In this document: positions 1-6,149 of the stretch, one piece after another
Layout: each line of letters opens with the position of its first letter
Numbering within the stretch: the first letter of the stretch is position 1
Assembly: GCA_027021095.1 (NCBI GenBank)
Contig: JALUUZ010000535.1
Coordinates: 1 to 6,469, forward strand
Origin: Gammaproteobacteria bacterium
Lineage (GTDB): Bacteria > Pseudomonadota > Gammaproteobacteria > SZUA-21
Length of the DNA: 6,469 bases
Direction of reading: 5' to 3'
The notes under the pieces: generated by a model
The model's database searches: none
Seen by the model: the letters and a program-made list of their open reading frames with translations, nothing else
Told to the model about the DNA's origin: nothing
Translations under genes and position numbers: made by a program

Positions 1-1
1 C

Positions 2-1159
2 AAGAAAGTGCTGCAGGTCGGCAATGTGTCGTACCGGGTTTCGTTGCTCGGTCCGTTGGAGTACCGTGTTATTTCCGATTCTATTCCGGGTAAGATCAAA
101 TCGGCCCGGCTGGTTGGTAAGCCATCAGCCCGGTTGGACCTTGCGATCCTGCAGGCCGAGTCGTTGCGCGTCCCGCCTGCGAAGCTGGCGGCGGTACCGC
201 CTGGCCAGGGGGAGACGGTCTATGCAGTCGGTTACCCGGCAGACGCGGACGCGGTGCTGGGTGAGACACGGCAGGTGTCCAGCAGCAGGGTGTCAGGGGC
301 AACCGTGACCCGCGGGGTACTCGGGCGCTTGATCAAGGGTACCTGGTCGAGACAACAGGACCAGTTCATGGTGATCCAGCACGATGCGACGATCCGGCCC
401 GGCAACAGCGGCGGCCCGCTGCTGGATGCCTGCGGCCGGGTCGTGGGGATCAATACACTGGTTGCAGTCTATGGCATCAAGGGTGTCGAGATCCAGAAGC
501 CGGGGTTGTTCTACGCGTCCAGTATTGCCGAAGCGTTCGACTACCTTGCACGTAACCAGGTGCCGTATGTGCGCGTGCAGTCACGCTGCTTTGGCGAGCC
601 GGGTCCCGGCTCGACCGAGTCGGCACTGCAGTCGCTGAATCGCAAGATCTGGATGCTGGCGGCGGTGCTGGTGGTCTTATCCGGCTTTACTGTCATGCTG
701 CTGATGCGCAAGCCGCGTCAGCGTATCGTCCAGGCCGTGGGCAATGCGATGCATACGCTGACCATTCGTCATCGCACGCCGCAACAGCAGCGTGCCGGGC
801 TGCCCGATGAGGCGGAGGACAAGACCCGGCTTGCCGGCCAGGGCATCAGTCTCGCGGGACGGGACGAGGCCGGGCAGGTGGTGGTCATTACGATCAAGGA
901 CGAGGAGATCGTGCAACCGGGCGGGTATGTGATCGGCAGACACCCTGAACTGGCGGACCGTGTGGTCGACCAGCAGCATTTCTCACGCCGCCATGTGCGG
1001 ATCAGCAAGGAAGGCAACAGCTATTATATCGAGGACCTGAATTCGACCAACGGCACCTGTATCAACCGCAACAAGCTTACGCCGTTTCAGAAATACGAAT
1101 TTCATCTTGGCGACAGGCTCAGGTTTGGTGAAATCGATTTTTACGTGTCGAAGCTTTGA
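2..1159 (+). CDS. Membrane-anchored trypsin-like serine protease with C-terminal FHA domain (5' partial)
   Basis: The reading frame is open to the left edge (AAG AAA before the GTG at 8), so the true start lies outside; residues are counted from that GTG. Residues 1-190 are a trypsin/HtrA-like fold: catalytic Asp44 in RLDLAILQ and nucleophile Ser134 in GNSGGPLLD are visible, while the catalytic His must lie upstream. No PDZ domain follows. Residues 214-233 (IWMLAAVLVV...) are a membrane helix followed by RKPRQR, which by the positive-inside rule places the C-terminus in the cytoplasm and the protease in the periplasm. Residues about 290-383 are an FHA domain with all key motifs: GR at 310-311, SRRH at 326-329 and NSTNGT at 345-350, so phosphothreonine binding is expected. 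It ends 16 bases before the next gene, which suggests one operon. The substrate and the partner kinase are unknown; the domain calls are firm, the signalling role is inferred. Confidence 0.9.
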   Translation, partial: KKVLQVGNVSYRVSLLGPLEYRVISDSIPGKIKSARLVGKPSARLDLAILQAESLRVPPAKLAAVPPGQGETVYAVGYPADADAVLGETRQVSSSRVSGATVTRGVLGRLIKGTWSRQQDQFMVIQHDATIRPGNSGGPLLDACGRVVGINTLVAVYGIKGVEIQKPGLFYASSIAEAFDYLARNQVPYVRVQSRCFGEPGPGSTESALQSLNRKIWMLAAVLVVLSGFTVMLLMRKPRQRIVQAVGNAMHTLTIRHRTPQQQRAGLPDEAEDKTRLAGQGISLAGRDEAGQVVVITIKDEEIVQPGGYVIGRHPELADRVVDQQHFSRRHVRISKEGNSYYIEDLNSTNGTCINRNKLTPFQKYEFHLGDRLRFGEIDFYVSKL

Positions 1160-1175
1160 TGCAGGCAGTGGTGTA

Positions 1176-1772
1176 ATGCGTAAGCTCAATCGAGAGATCA
1201 ATATCTTCAGCATGTCGGCGTTGGACCTGTTTGCCTCGTCGCTGGGCGTCTTTGTGCTGATCACTATCCTGCTGCTGCCGTTCTATCCACATACCGGCGA
1301 CTCGGCCAAGCAGCTTTCGAGGATGCAAAAGCAATTGCAGCAGTGCCAGAACGATTGCAGGCGCTCAAAACAACGCTATATCCTGATCAGCATCAGCTGG
1401 GGCACACCCGCACCGGAAGACCGGGCGAAAAACGATGTCGACCTGCATGTGGTCGATCCGGCAGGAAACGAATACAATTTCAGGAAAAAGAGCTACCCCG
1501 GTTCTGCGGCGCGGATGGAAGTCGACAGCCGTTGGGGACCGAGCAGCGAGGTCTGGTTCAATCCGGATCCCAAGGCCGGCGTGTACAAGGTCTATTATAA
1601 TCTCTATCGTGCCGACACGCCGTCGGTCGAGGTCCGCGGCAGAATCGTCGTCCCTGCCGGGCGTGTGGTCGTGCCGGTCAAGCGCCTTGTGCTCGATCCG
1701 GCCAAGCGCCGTGTGCTGGCTGCAAAGGTGATCGTCAAGGCCGATGGCGAGATCGTCGTAAAACCCCAGTAG
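1176..1772 (+). CDS. Single-pass membrane protein with MotB/ExbD-like helix and DUF2135/YfaP-like periplasmic domain
   Basis: This 198-residue protein begins with a positively charged tail (MRKLNREIN) and a helix at about 15-36 (ALDLFASSLGVFVLITILLL), predicting N-in, C-out topology. Asp17 sits at the start of the helix, as in MotB, ExbD and ZorB proton-channel subunits; this likeness is by eye. Residues 41-67 form a Gln-rich coiled coil with Cys57 and Cys61 (CQNDC). Residues about 68-198 are a beta-rich domain with DVDLHVVDPAGNEYNF (87-102) and GPSSEVWFNP...GVYKVYYNLY (121-144), recalling DUF2135/YfaP-type domains. The ATG at 1176 is preferred: an upstream TTG at 1107 would place 23 residues inside the FHA codons, and 1176 gives a normal short tail before the helix. 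The ribosome binding site is weak (GCAGG at 1161-1165), so translation may be coupled to the upstream gene. No function is established. Confidence 0.82.
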   Translation: MRKLNREINIFSMSALDLFASSLGVFVLITILLLPFYPHTGDSAKQLSRMQKQLQQCQNDCRRSKQRYILISISWGTPAPEDRAKNDVDLHVVDPAGNEYNFRKKSYPGSAARMEVDSRWGPSSEVWFNPDPKAGVYKVYYNLYRADTPSVEVRGRIVVPAGRVVVPVKRLVLDPAKRRVLAAKVIVKADGEIVVKPQ

Positions 1773-1820
1773 CCTCCCTGTTTTACCGTGACGCCGCATC
1801 CTGCAAAAGAGATGATTTTG

Positions 1821-1951
1821 ACGCTGTTTTTTCCGCGAATTTATCGTTATTTCCAATATCAGTGTTCACTGAATTTGATCCAGGTCATGTTCAAGCGCTT
1901 TTTTTCTCTGCACACTCTGACTGTCTTGTGCTAACGCTGTATTTCCGCAAA
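1821..1951 (+). repeat. Imperfect direct repeat ACGCTGT-(T/A)-TTTCCGC
   Basis: ACGCTGTTTTTTCCGCGAA at 1821-1839 recurs as ACGCTGTATTTCCGCAAA at 1934-1951. The core ACGCTGTTT also appears on the minus strand at 1979-1987, within the loop and stem of the AT-rich hairpin. Two or three copies within 170 bases could be a protein-binding site or chance in a low-complexity stretch. Confidence 0.3.
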
Positions 1952-1966
1952 CGGGAACACAGCAAA

Positions 1967-1999
1967 GACAAAGTAAAAAAACAGCGTTTTTGCTTTGTC
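1967..1999 (+). repeat. 13-bp AT-rich inverted repeat (RNA hairpin)
   Basis: GACAAAGTAAAAA (1967-1979) pairs with TTTTTGCTTTGTC (1987-1999) over 13 bp, with one G-U pair and a 7-base loop AACAGCG. No T tract follows on the plus strand, so it is not a standard terminator by itself. It lies five bases before a GC-rich hairpin that does end in T residues, so the two may be stacked parts of one transcript's 3' end. Confidence 0.65.
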
Positions 2000-2004
2000 G
2001 TTGA

Positions 2005-2057
2005 CCGGCTGCCGTCATTGCGTCTTTTGCATTACCCTGTAGCGGCAGCCGGCTTTT
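2005..2057 (+). terminator. Candidate Rho-independent terminator, plus strand
   Basis: CCGGCTGCCG (2005-2014) is perfectly complementary to CGGCAGCCGG (2043-2052), giving a 10-bp GC-rich stem with a 28-base loop. It is followed by CTTTT at 2053-2057 on the plus strand only. The loop is longer and the T tract shorter than in a textbook terminator. It could end the protease-FHA operon, end a small RNA, or act as a 5' structure for the small gene that starts 68 bases later. Confidence 0.5.
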
Positions 2058-2114
2058 AACCTTACTGTTTCCAACGTCATGGGTCCTTGCGGTCCCCTGG
2101 CTGATTCTTTCCAC

Positions 2115-2120
2115 GGGAGG
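2115..2120 (+). promoter_or_regulatory. Shine-Dalgarno of the small membrane protein
   Basis: GGGAGG lies five bases before the ATG at 2126. It is the best ribosome binding site in the window and the main reason to believe that this 34-codon frame is translated. Confidence 0.7.
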
Positions 2121-2125
2121 CTGGT

Positions 2126-2230
2126 ATGCACACTGATGACAAAAAGACAGCATTGAATCTTGGCAAGACTATTCTGCTGCTGGTCAGTGTCATGGTCGCA
2201 CTGATCATGCTGTCGAACATCGTTGCTTGA
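2126..2230 (+). CDS. Small single-helix membrane protein (34 aa), function unknown
   Basis: The protein has a charged N-terminus (MHTDDKK), a short polar stretch (TALNLGK) and one hydrophobic helix at about residues 15-33 (ILLLVSVMVALIML, then SNIVA), which predicts an inner-membrane miniprotein. The start is set by GGGAGG with ideal five-base spacing, and the stop is TGA at 2228-2230. It begins 68 bases after a candidate terminator and ends 21 bases before the stop of the convergent kinase gene, so it is probably its own transcription unit. It does not match small subunits I can recall, such as CydX. Support comes from the ribosome binding site and the clean charged-tail-plus-helix design; I assign no function. 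Confidence 0.62.
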   Translation: MHTDDKKTALNLGKTILLLVSVMVALIMLSNIVA

Positions 2231-2245
2231 GCTTGGTGACCGCGG

Positions 2246-2261
2246 GCTGGCTCAGGCCAGC
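2246..2261. repeat. 6-bp inverted repeat over the kinase stop codon
   Basis: GCTGGC (2246-2251) pairs with GCCAGC (2256-2261) around a TCAG loop that contains the kinase stop codon (complement of TCA at 2252-2254). There is no T tract on either strand. It could slow transcription or protect a 3' end between the convergent genes, but it is short enough to be chance. Confidence 0.3.
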
Positions 2262-5077
2262 AGCGTGTCTATATCCTTGTTCAGTTGCCTGACGTAGCGG
2301 TAGATGTCCCGGTCGACTTTGTTTTTCGCCGCGGTTTCAACGCGGTTGGCTGATTTTTTGACCAGGGGGACCGCACAATAGGAAGCGGCGCCGTGAATCT
2401 TGTGCGCAACGGTTTGCAGCTTTTTATAGTTGAGTGGATTGAGCGCCTGGTTCAGTTTCTGTTTCATTTCCGGTAGATCGTCAAGCAGCATCTGGTAGAG
2501 TTCCTTGGCCAGTTCAAGGTTGCCGCCTGTCAGTTTCAGCGCCTGTTCCTGGTCGAAATAGACTTTTCTGTTTTCCGCCGTGCGCGGGGTGGCGGTATCC
2601 TGCCTGGCGGCCGGTTTTTTCTTTATCCGGCCAGGTGCAGGCTCGGTGGTCGTGGCAGTGCTTTGCTGTTTCGCCCGGCTTCCAATCCACTTGTCGATCA
2701 ACGCCAGCAGGGTGTCTTCTTCGATCGGCTTGATCAAGATGTCATTGAAACCGGAGGCAAGCAGTTTTTCCTGGTCGGTATCGATGATGTTGGCAGACAG
2801 CGCAATGATCGGGGTCTGCCGTCCATCGGTTTCCATCTCGCGAATCAGTTTAGTCGCCTCGACGCCTGTCATTACCGGCATCTGCAGATCCATGAGGATG
2901 AAATCGATCCGCTTGTCGGCAAAAATGTCGACGGCCTGCTGGCCGTCGTTGGCTTCATGAATGTTGGCATGATGCTGTGCAAGCAGCGCCTGGTTGAGTT
3001 TGCGGTTGACCCTGTTGTCATCGACCACCAGGATATTGAGGCCGCTCAGATCGAGGTTGGCGGGAGGGGTGCTGGAAGCCGGCCTGGTTTTTTTCTGTTC
3101 GATCAGCAGGCTCGAGATCAGGATGTTGCACAGCTTGCCGTACAGGTGCTGTACACGGATGGTCTTCGGCACCACCAGGCTTGCGCCCTGCTTGCGCAGT
3201 GTGTCGTACAACTGCTGGTCCACGGAGGTTGCCATCACGATGATCGGGGTCGCCTTGGGGTTGCGAATCGCGCGCACCAAGCGCTTGAAGGCCCCGGATT
3301 CCAGTTCCTGCTTGTTCAACGCAATGATCGCCAGGGTACGCTTGTTGTCCTGCTCAGACAGTTTCCGCAGCAGTTCCGGGACCGCATCGAAGTCATCGGT
3401 TTCCCGAATTTCAATGTCCCAGTCCGAGATTTGGTGAATGATGGCCAGACGTGACAGTTCGTTCTTGTCATACAGCAGGCAGCGGTAGTTCTGCAGCGGA
3501 TTGATCCCGGTCGGGCATTCCGTCTGCATCTTGACCCGCTGGGCCTGCAGCGAAAACCAGAAGGTGGAACCGCTTCCGGGCGCGCTGTCGATTCCCATTT
3601 CGCCCCCCATGCTCTCCACCAGGCGTTTGCAGACCACCAGTCCGAGGCGTACGTTGCTGTAGACGCCCGAGCCCGGGCGTTTCGCCTGCACATAAGGATC
3701 GAACAGCTTGTCCTGTTCCTGCTTGCTGATGCCGACCCCGGTATCCTGGACGCTGATTTTGATGAGGTCCGCGTCTGCCGCTTCATTTTCGTCTTCCAGC
3801 ATTACCCGGATGGTGATGCAGCCACTGGGGGTGAACTTGATCGCATTCGCCGCCAGGTTGGTGATGATCTGCCTGATCCTGGCGGGATCACCGATGATAC
3901 GCCGCGGCACGTCGGAATAGATCATCAAGATGATATCCAGGCCCTTGTCATAGGCGCTTGGTGTCAGCAGCGCCACCGAGTCTTCGATGACTTCACGCAG
4001 GTCGAACGGGATGCGGTCGATCGTAAAGGTGCCTGCTTCGATCTGTGAAAAGTCCAGTGTGTCGTTGATGACCCGCAGCAGTGCATTCGTGGACTTTTCG
4101 ATGGTCAGCACCTGCTCACGCTGTTCCGGGTCGAGCGTGGATTTCAACAGCAGCTTGCTGAACCCGAGGATCGCATTCAGCGGAGTGCGCAGTTCGTGAC
4201 TCATGTTGGCGAGAAACTCGGTTTTGATCTGGCTCGCGTCCAGCGCCTGTTTCCTGGCCTTGTCGAGCTCTTCGTTCTGGATCTCCATGTCGGCCAGTGC
4301 GGTGCGCAACTGGACAGTGGCCGATTCGATCTGGCTTTGCAATGACTGGTGCGTCTGCTGCAGTACCGTGCCCATCGAATTGACACCTTGTTCGAGTATC
4401 CCGATTTCGCCCTTGGCGCCGCCCTGTACCCGGGTGTTGAGTTTTCCTTTCGCGATTTTTTTTACGGTCTCGGTCAGGCGGATGATCGGGTCGGTCACGT
4501 TTTTGCCGGCGCGCAGTGCAAGGTAGGTGCTGATGACCAGGCCGATCAGGGTAATGAACAGGCCCTCGGCCATGATCGTGCGTTTCTGCGCTTCGATTCC
4601 CTTGAGAGTGAACTCACCGAAAACCCACCCCAGGGTGTCGGTGTCACCGTTGGCATAGGTCTTGACGATCGGTGCCTTGTACTTGAAGATTCCGGCATCG
4701 CTGGTCTGGGTGTCGGCGGGCGAGGCGACCGACAGAATCGTGTCGCCGATGCGGTCCTTGATCGTGATCCGGGTGACATCGGTTTCAGTCAATGCCGTTT
4801 TTGCCAGGTCCCGCAGAGTTTTGCGCTCTGTGTCCAGTGAGTGATGTGACGCAGCGGCAGCGAGCTGGTTGATCAGTGACCGTGTGCGGTCGTGCAGTGC
4901 TTGTTCCAGGCCGGCGATCTGCGTACTGATAAAATAGAATGACAGGGCGAAGGCAACACCGATCATCGGTGCAAGCACCAGTGTCAACACCCGTCCCTTG
5001 ATGCCCCATTCATGGTTGCGGACACGCCTGGTCAGTGCAGTCAGTTTGTCGAGTGAGCGTGCTGCGAAGCGGTTCAT
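2252..5077 (-). CDS. barA: Tripartite hybrid sensor histidine kinase, GacS/BarA type
   Basis: This 941-residue inner-membrane kinase is close in size to E. coli BarA and P. aeruginosa GacS. Order: helix 1 (31-50) after GIKGRVLTLVLAP, close to the GacS N-terminus; periplasmic sensor (51-170); helix 2 (173-189); HAMP (190-243); coiled coil; HisKA with phospho-His294 in NMSHELRTP; HATPase with Asn411 (N box), D445TGVG (G1) and Phe459 (F box); degenerate receiver (about 529-652); true receiver with Asp686, Asp687, phospho-acceptor Asp730, Ser761 and Lys783; Lys/Pro/Thr-rich linker (800-838); HPt with phospho-His892 in AHKIHG. By family knowledge it relays His-Asp-His phosphate to GacA/UvrY, which drives Rsm/Csr small RNAs; no regulator gene is here. 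Oddities: the G2 box, normally GTGLGL, reads NVRLGL (475-480), and the N-terminus is about 20 residues longer than in GacS. No other start is plausible: the next Met is inside helix 1. Confidence 0.95.
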   Translation of the reverse strand: MNRFAARSLDKLTALTRRVRNHEWGIKGRVLTLVLAPMIGVAFALSFYFISTQIAGLEQALHDRTRSLINQLAAAASHHSLDTERKTLRDLAKTALTETDVTRITIKDRIGDTILSVASPADTQTSDAGIFKYKAPIVKTYANGDTDTLGWVFGEFTLKGIEAQKRTIMAEGLFITLIGLVISTYLALRAGKNVTDPIIRLTETVKKIAKGKLNTRVQGGAKGEIGILEQGVNSMGTVLQQTHQSLQSQIESATVQLRTALADMEIQNEELDKARKQALDASQIKTEFLANMSHELRTPLNAILGFSKLLLKSTLDPEQREQVLTIEKSTNALLRVINDTLDFSQIEAGTFTIDRIPFDLREVIEDSVALLTPSAYDKGLDIILMIYSDVPRRIIGDPARIRQIITNLAANAIKFTPSGCITIRVMLEDENEAADADLIKISVQDTGVGISKQEQDKLFDPYVQAKRPGSGVYSNVRLGLVVCKRLVESMGGEMGIDSAPGSGSTFWFSLQAQRVKMQTECPTGINPLQNYRCLLYDKNELSRLAIIHQISDWDIEIRETDDFDAVPELLRKLSEQDNKRTLAIIALNKQELESGAFKRLVRAIRNPKATPIIVMATSVDQQLYDTLRKQGASLVVPKTIRVQHLYGKLCNILISSLLIEQKKTRPASSTPPANLDLSGLNILVVDDNRVNRKLNQALLAQHHANIHEANDGQQAVDIFADKRIDFILMDLQMPVMTGVEATKLIREMETDGRQTPIIALSANIIDTDQEKLLASGFNDILIKPIEEDTLLALIDKWIGSRAKQQSTATTTEPAPGRIKKKPAARQDTATPRTAENRKVYFDQEQALKLTGGNLELAKELYQMLLDDLPEMKQKLNQALNPLNYKKLQTVAHKIHGAASYCAVPLVKKSANRVETAAKNKVDRDIYRYVRQLNKDIDTLLA

Positions 5078-5083
5078 TCGCCT

Positions 5084-5112
5084 AATATATATGATTCTTG
5101 TTGATCTGCGAA
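5084..5112 (-). promoter_or_regulatory. Candidate sigma-70 promoter for barA
   Basis: On the minus strand TTCGCA (5107-5112) is followed after 17 bases by TATATT (5084-5089), with spacing as for a sigma-70 promoter and about four of six matches to TTGACA. Transcription would start at or next to the ATG at 5077, giving a leaderless or nearly leaderless message. That would fit the poor ribosome binding site (AGG only three bases from ATG), but an upstream promoter is equally possible. Confidence 0.3.
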
Positions 5113-5205
5113 CAGGGAATTACGCCGGCTGGGTGGATCACACCACAGAAAATGGGTGTTATACCGCTTAAAAAAATATAGAATCCTCAAAGGTTTTTTA
5201 CGGAC

Positions 5206-5209
5206 AGGA
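5206..5209 (+). promoter_or_regulatory. Shine-Dalgarno of cysM
   Basis: AGGA lies four bases before the ATG at 5214. The spacing is a little short, but it supports this start, as does the normal CysM N-terminus (IERYIGNTPLVRL). Confidence 0.55.
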
Positions 5210-5213
5210 CTAG

Positions 5214-6113
5214 ATGAGCAAAATACCGACGATTGAACGCTATATTGGCAACACACCGCTGGTACGACTGCAGCGCCTCGTGCCTGAGGCAGGCAACAAC
5301 CAGGTGCTGCTCAAGCTCGAAGGTAACAACCCGGCCGGTTCGGTCAAGGACAGGCCGGCGATGAACATGATCGTCCAGGCACAACAGCGCGGTGAAATTC
5401 ACCCCGGGGATACGCTGATCGAAGCGACCAGCGGCAATACGGGCATCGCCTTGGCGATGGCCGCCGCGATTCGTGGTTACCGGATGGTATTGATTATGCC
5501 GGAGCACATGAGTGCAGAGCGCCGCGCGGTGATGCAGGCGTTCGGTGCCGAGCTGATCCTGGTCTCGCGCCAGGGTGGAATGGAGGAAGCACGCGACCTG
5601 GCCAAGGACATGGAGGCCAGGGGACAGGGCAAGGTGCTGGATCAGTTTTCCAACCCGGACAACCCGGCGGCACATTACCATGGGACGGGGCCGGAGATCT
5701 GGCAGCAGACCGGCGGAACGATTACGCATTTCGTCAGTGCGATGGGAACGACCGGTACGATCATGGGGACTTCTCGCTACCTGAAGGAGCAGAACAGTGC
5801 TGTCCAGATCATCGGCGTGCAGCCGGAAGACGGGGCCAGTATCCCGGGAATCCGCCGCTGGCCCAAGGCCTACCTGCCGGCGATCTACCAGGCGGACAAT
5901 GTCGACCGGATCGTGGATGTCAGCCAGCAGGCGGCAGAGCAGACGACCCGGCTGCTGGCGGCGAAGGAAGGCATCTTTGCCGGTGTCTCATCCGGTGGCG
6001 CGCTTGCCGTCGCGCTCGAGCTGGCCGCCTCGGAAACCGATGCAGTGATCGTCAGTATCGTCTGTGACCGTGGCGACCGTTATCTGTCGACCGGGATTTT
6101 CTCGGCGCATTGA
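5214..6113 (+). CDS. cysM: Cysteine synthase B (O-acetylserine sulfhydrylase B)
   Basis: This cytoplasmic PLP enzyme makes cysteine from O-acetylserine and sulfide; the CysM type also uses thiosulfate to give S-sulfocysteine. The 299-residue length matches E. coli CysM (about 303) rather than the longer CysK. PLP is bound by Lys45 in GSVKDRPA; the substrate loop is TSGNTG (72-77); the phosphate-binding loop is GTTGT (178-182); the Ser that contacts the pyridine ring is in GVSSGG (257-262). The C-terminus CDRGDRYLSTG (284-294) is the CysM form and separates it from CysK. It is transcribed away from barA, and rlmD follows 36 bases after the stop on the same strand, so the two may be co-transcribed. 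No CysB-type site could be recognised by eye. All key residues are intact. Confidence 0.95.
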   Translation: MSKIPTIERYIGNTPLVRLQRLVPEAGNNQVLLKLEGNNPAGSVKDRPAMNMIVQAQQRGEIHPGDTLIEATSGNTGIALAMAAAIRGYRMVLIMPEHMSAERRAVMQAFGAELILVSRQGGMEEARDLAKDMEARGQGKVLDQFSNPDNPAAHYHGTGPEIWQQTGGTITHFVSAMGTTGTIMGTSRYLKEQNSAVQIIGVQPEDGASIPGIRRWPKAYLPAIYQADNVDRIVDVSQQAAEQTTRLLAAKEGIFAGVSSGGALAVALELAASETDAVIVSIVCDRGDRYLSTGIFSAH

Positions 6114-6149
6114 GCCGCAGGCAGGTACCGGTCGTGAGTTCTAACCGAC

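Larger units (their letters stand above)
1773..2125. other. Non-coding, AT-richer intergenic region with two hairpins
   Basis: This 353-base gap between the DUF2135-like gene and the small membrane protein is visibly richer in A and T than the flanking genes. It has T runs at 1827-1832 and 1899-1905, two strong inverted repeats (1967-1999 and 2005-2052) and imperfect copies of an ACGCTGTNTTT word. Short open frames cross it on both strands, but they lack ribosome binding sites and family-like sequence. I find no promoter with good -35 and -10 boxes, although one should exist either for the small gene at 2126 or for an RNA from this region. Confidence 0.6.
5078..5213. promoter_or_regulatory. 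Divergent barA-cysM intergenic region
   Basis: This 136-base AT-rich region must hold promoters for both directions. Toward cysM, the stretch 5159-5200 is the most AT-rich, with -10-like words TATACC (5160-5165, 17 bases after ATCACA at 5137-5142) and TATAGAAT (5177-5184, no good -35). An imperfect hairpin may form from CCG..TAAAAAA (5164-5175) with TTTTTTACGG (5194-5203). These are weak matches read by eye, and the exact start sites are not established. Confidence 0.45.

Noticed and set aside
1107..1175. Longer start (TTG) for the DUF2135-like membrane protein
   Set aside because: It would overlap the FHA codons by 53 bases, uses a rare start, and adds residues that read as a frame shadow of the FHA domain.
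1758..1786. GTAAAAC / GTTTTAC inverted repeat across the stop of the DUF2135-like gene
   Set aside because: Only 7 bp, AT-rich, a 15-base loop and no T tract; too weak to call a terminator.
1893..1905. AAGCGCTT palindrome followed by a T run, as a terminator
   Set aside because: The palindrome has no loop and no GC-rich stem stands before the T run.
1862..2059. 65-codon plus-strand frame in the intergenic region
   Set aside because: GTG start with no ribosome binding site, runs through both hairpins, no family-like sequence.
1866..2153. 95-codon minus-strand frame opposite the small membrane protein
   Set aside because: No ribosome binding site, antisense to the better-supported small gene, composition not protein-like.
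2663..3454. 263-codon plus-strand frame inside barA
   Set aside because: It is antisense to the pseudo-receiver and receiver codons of an intact kinase; it stays open because of GC-rich codon bias.
3638..3658. Frameshift as the cause of the odd G2 box in barA
   Set aside because: The frame and family-like sequence continue without a break on both sides (LFDPYVQ before, LVVCKRLVESMGG after), so substitution or natural divergence is more likely.
5187..5729. 180-codon minus-strand frame opposite cysM
   Set aside because: A shadow of cysM with no domain or ribosome binding site.
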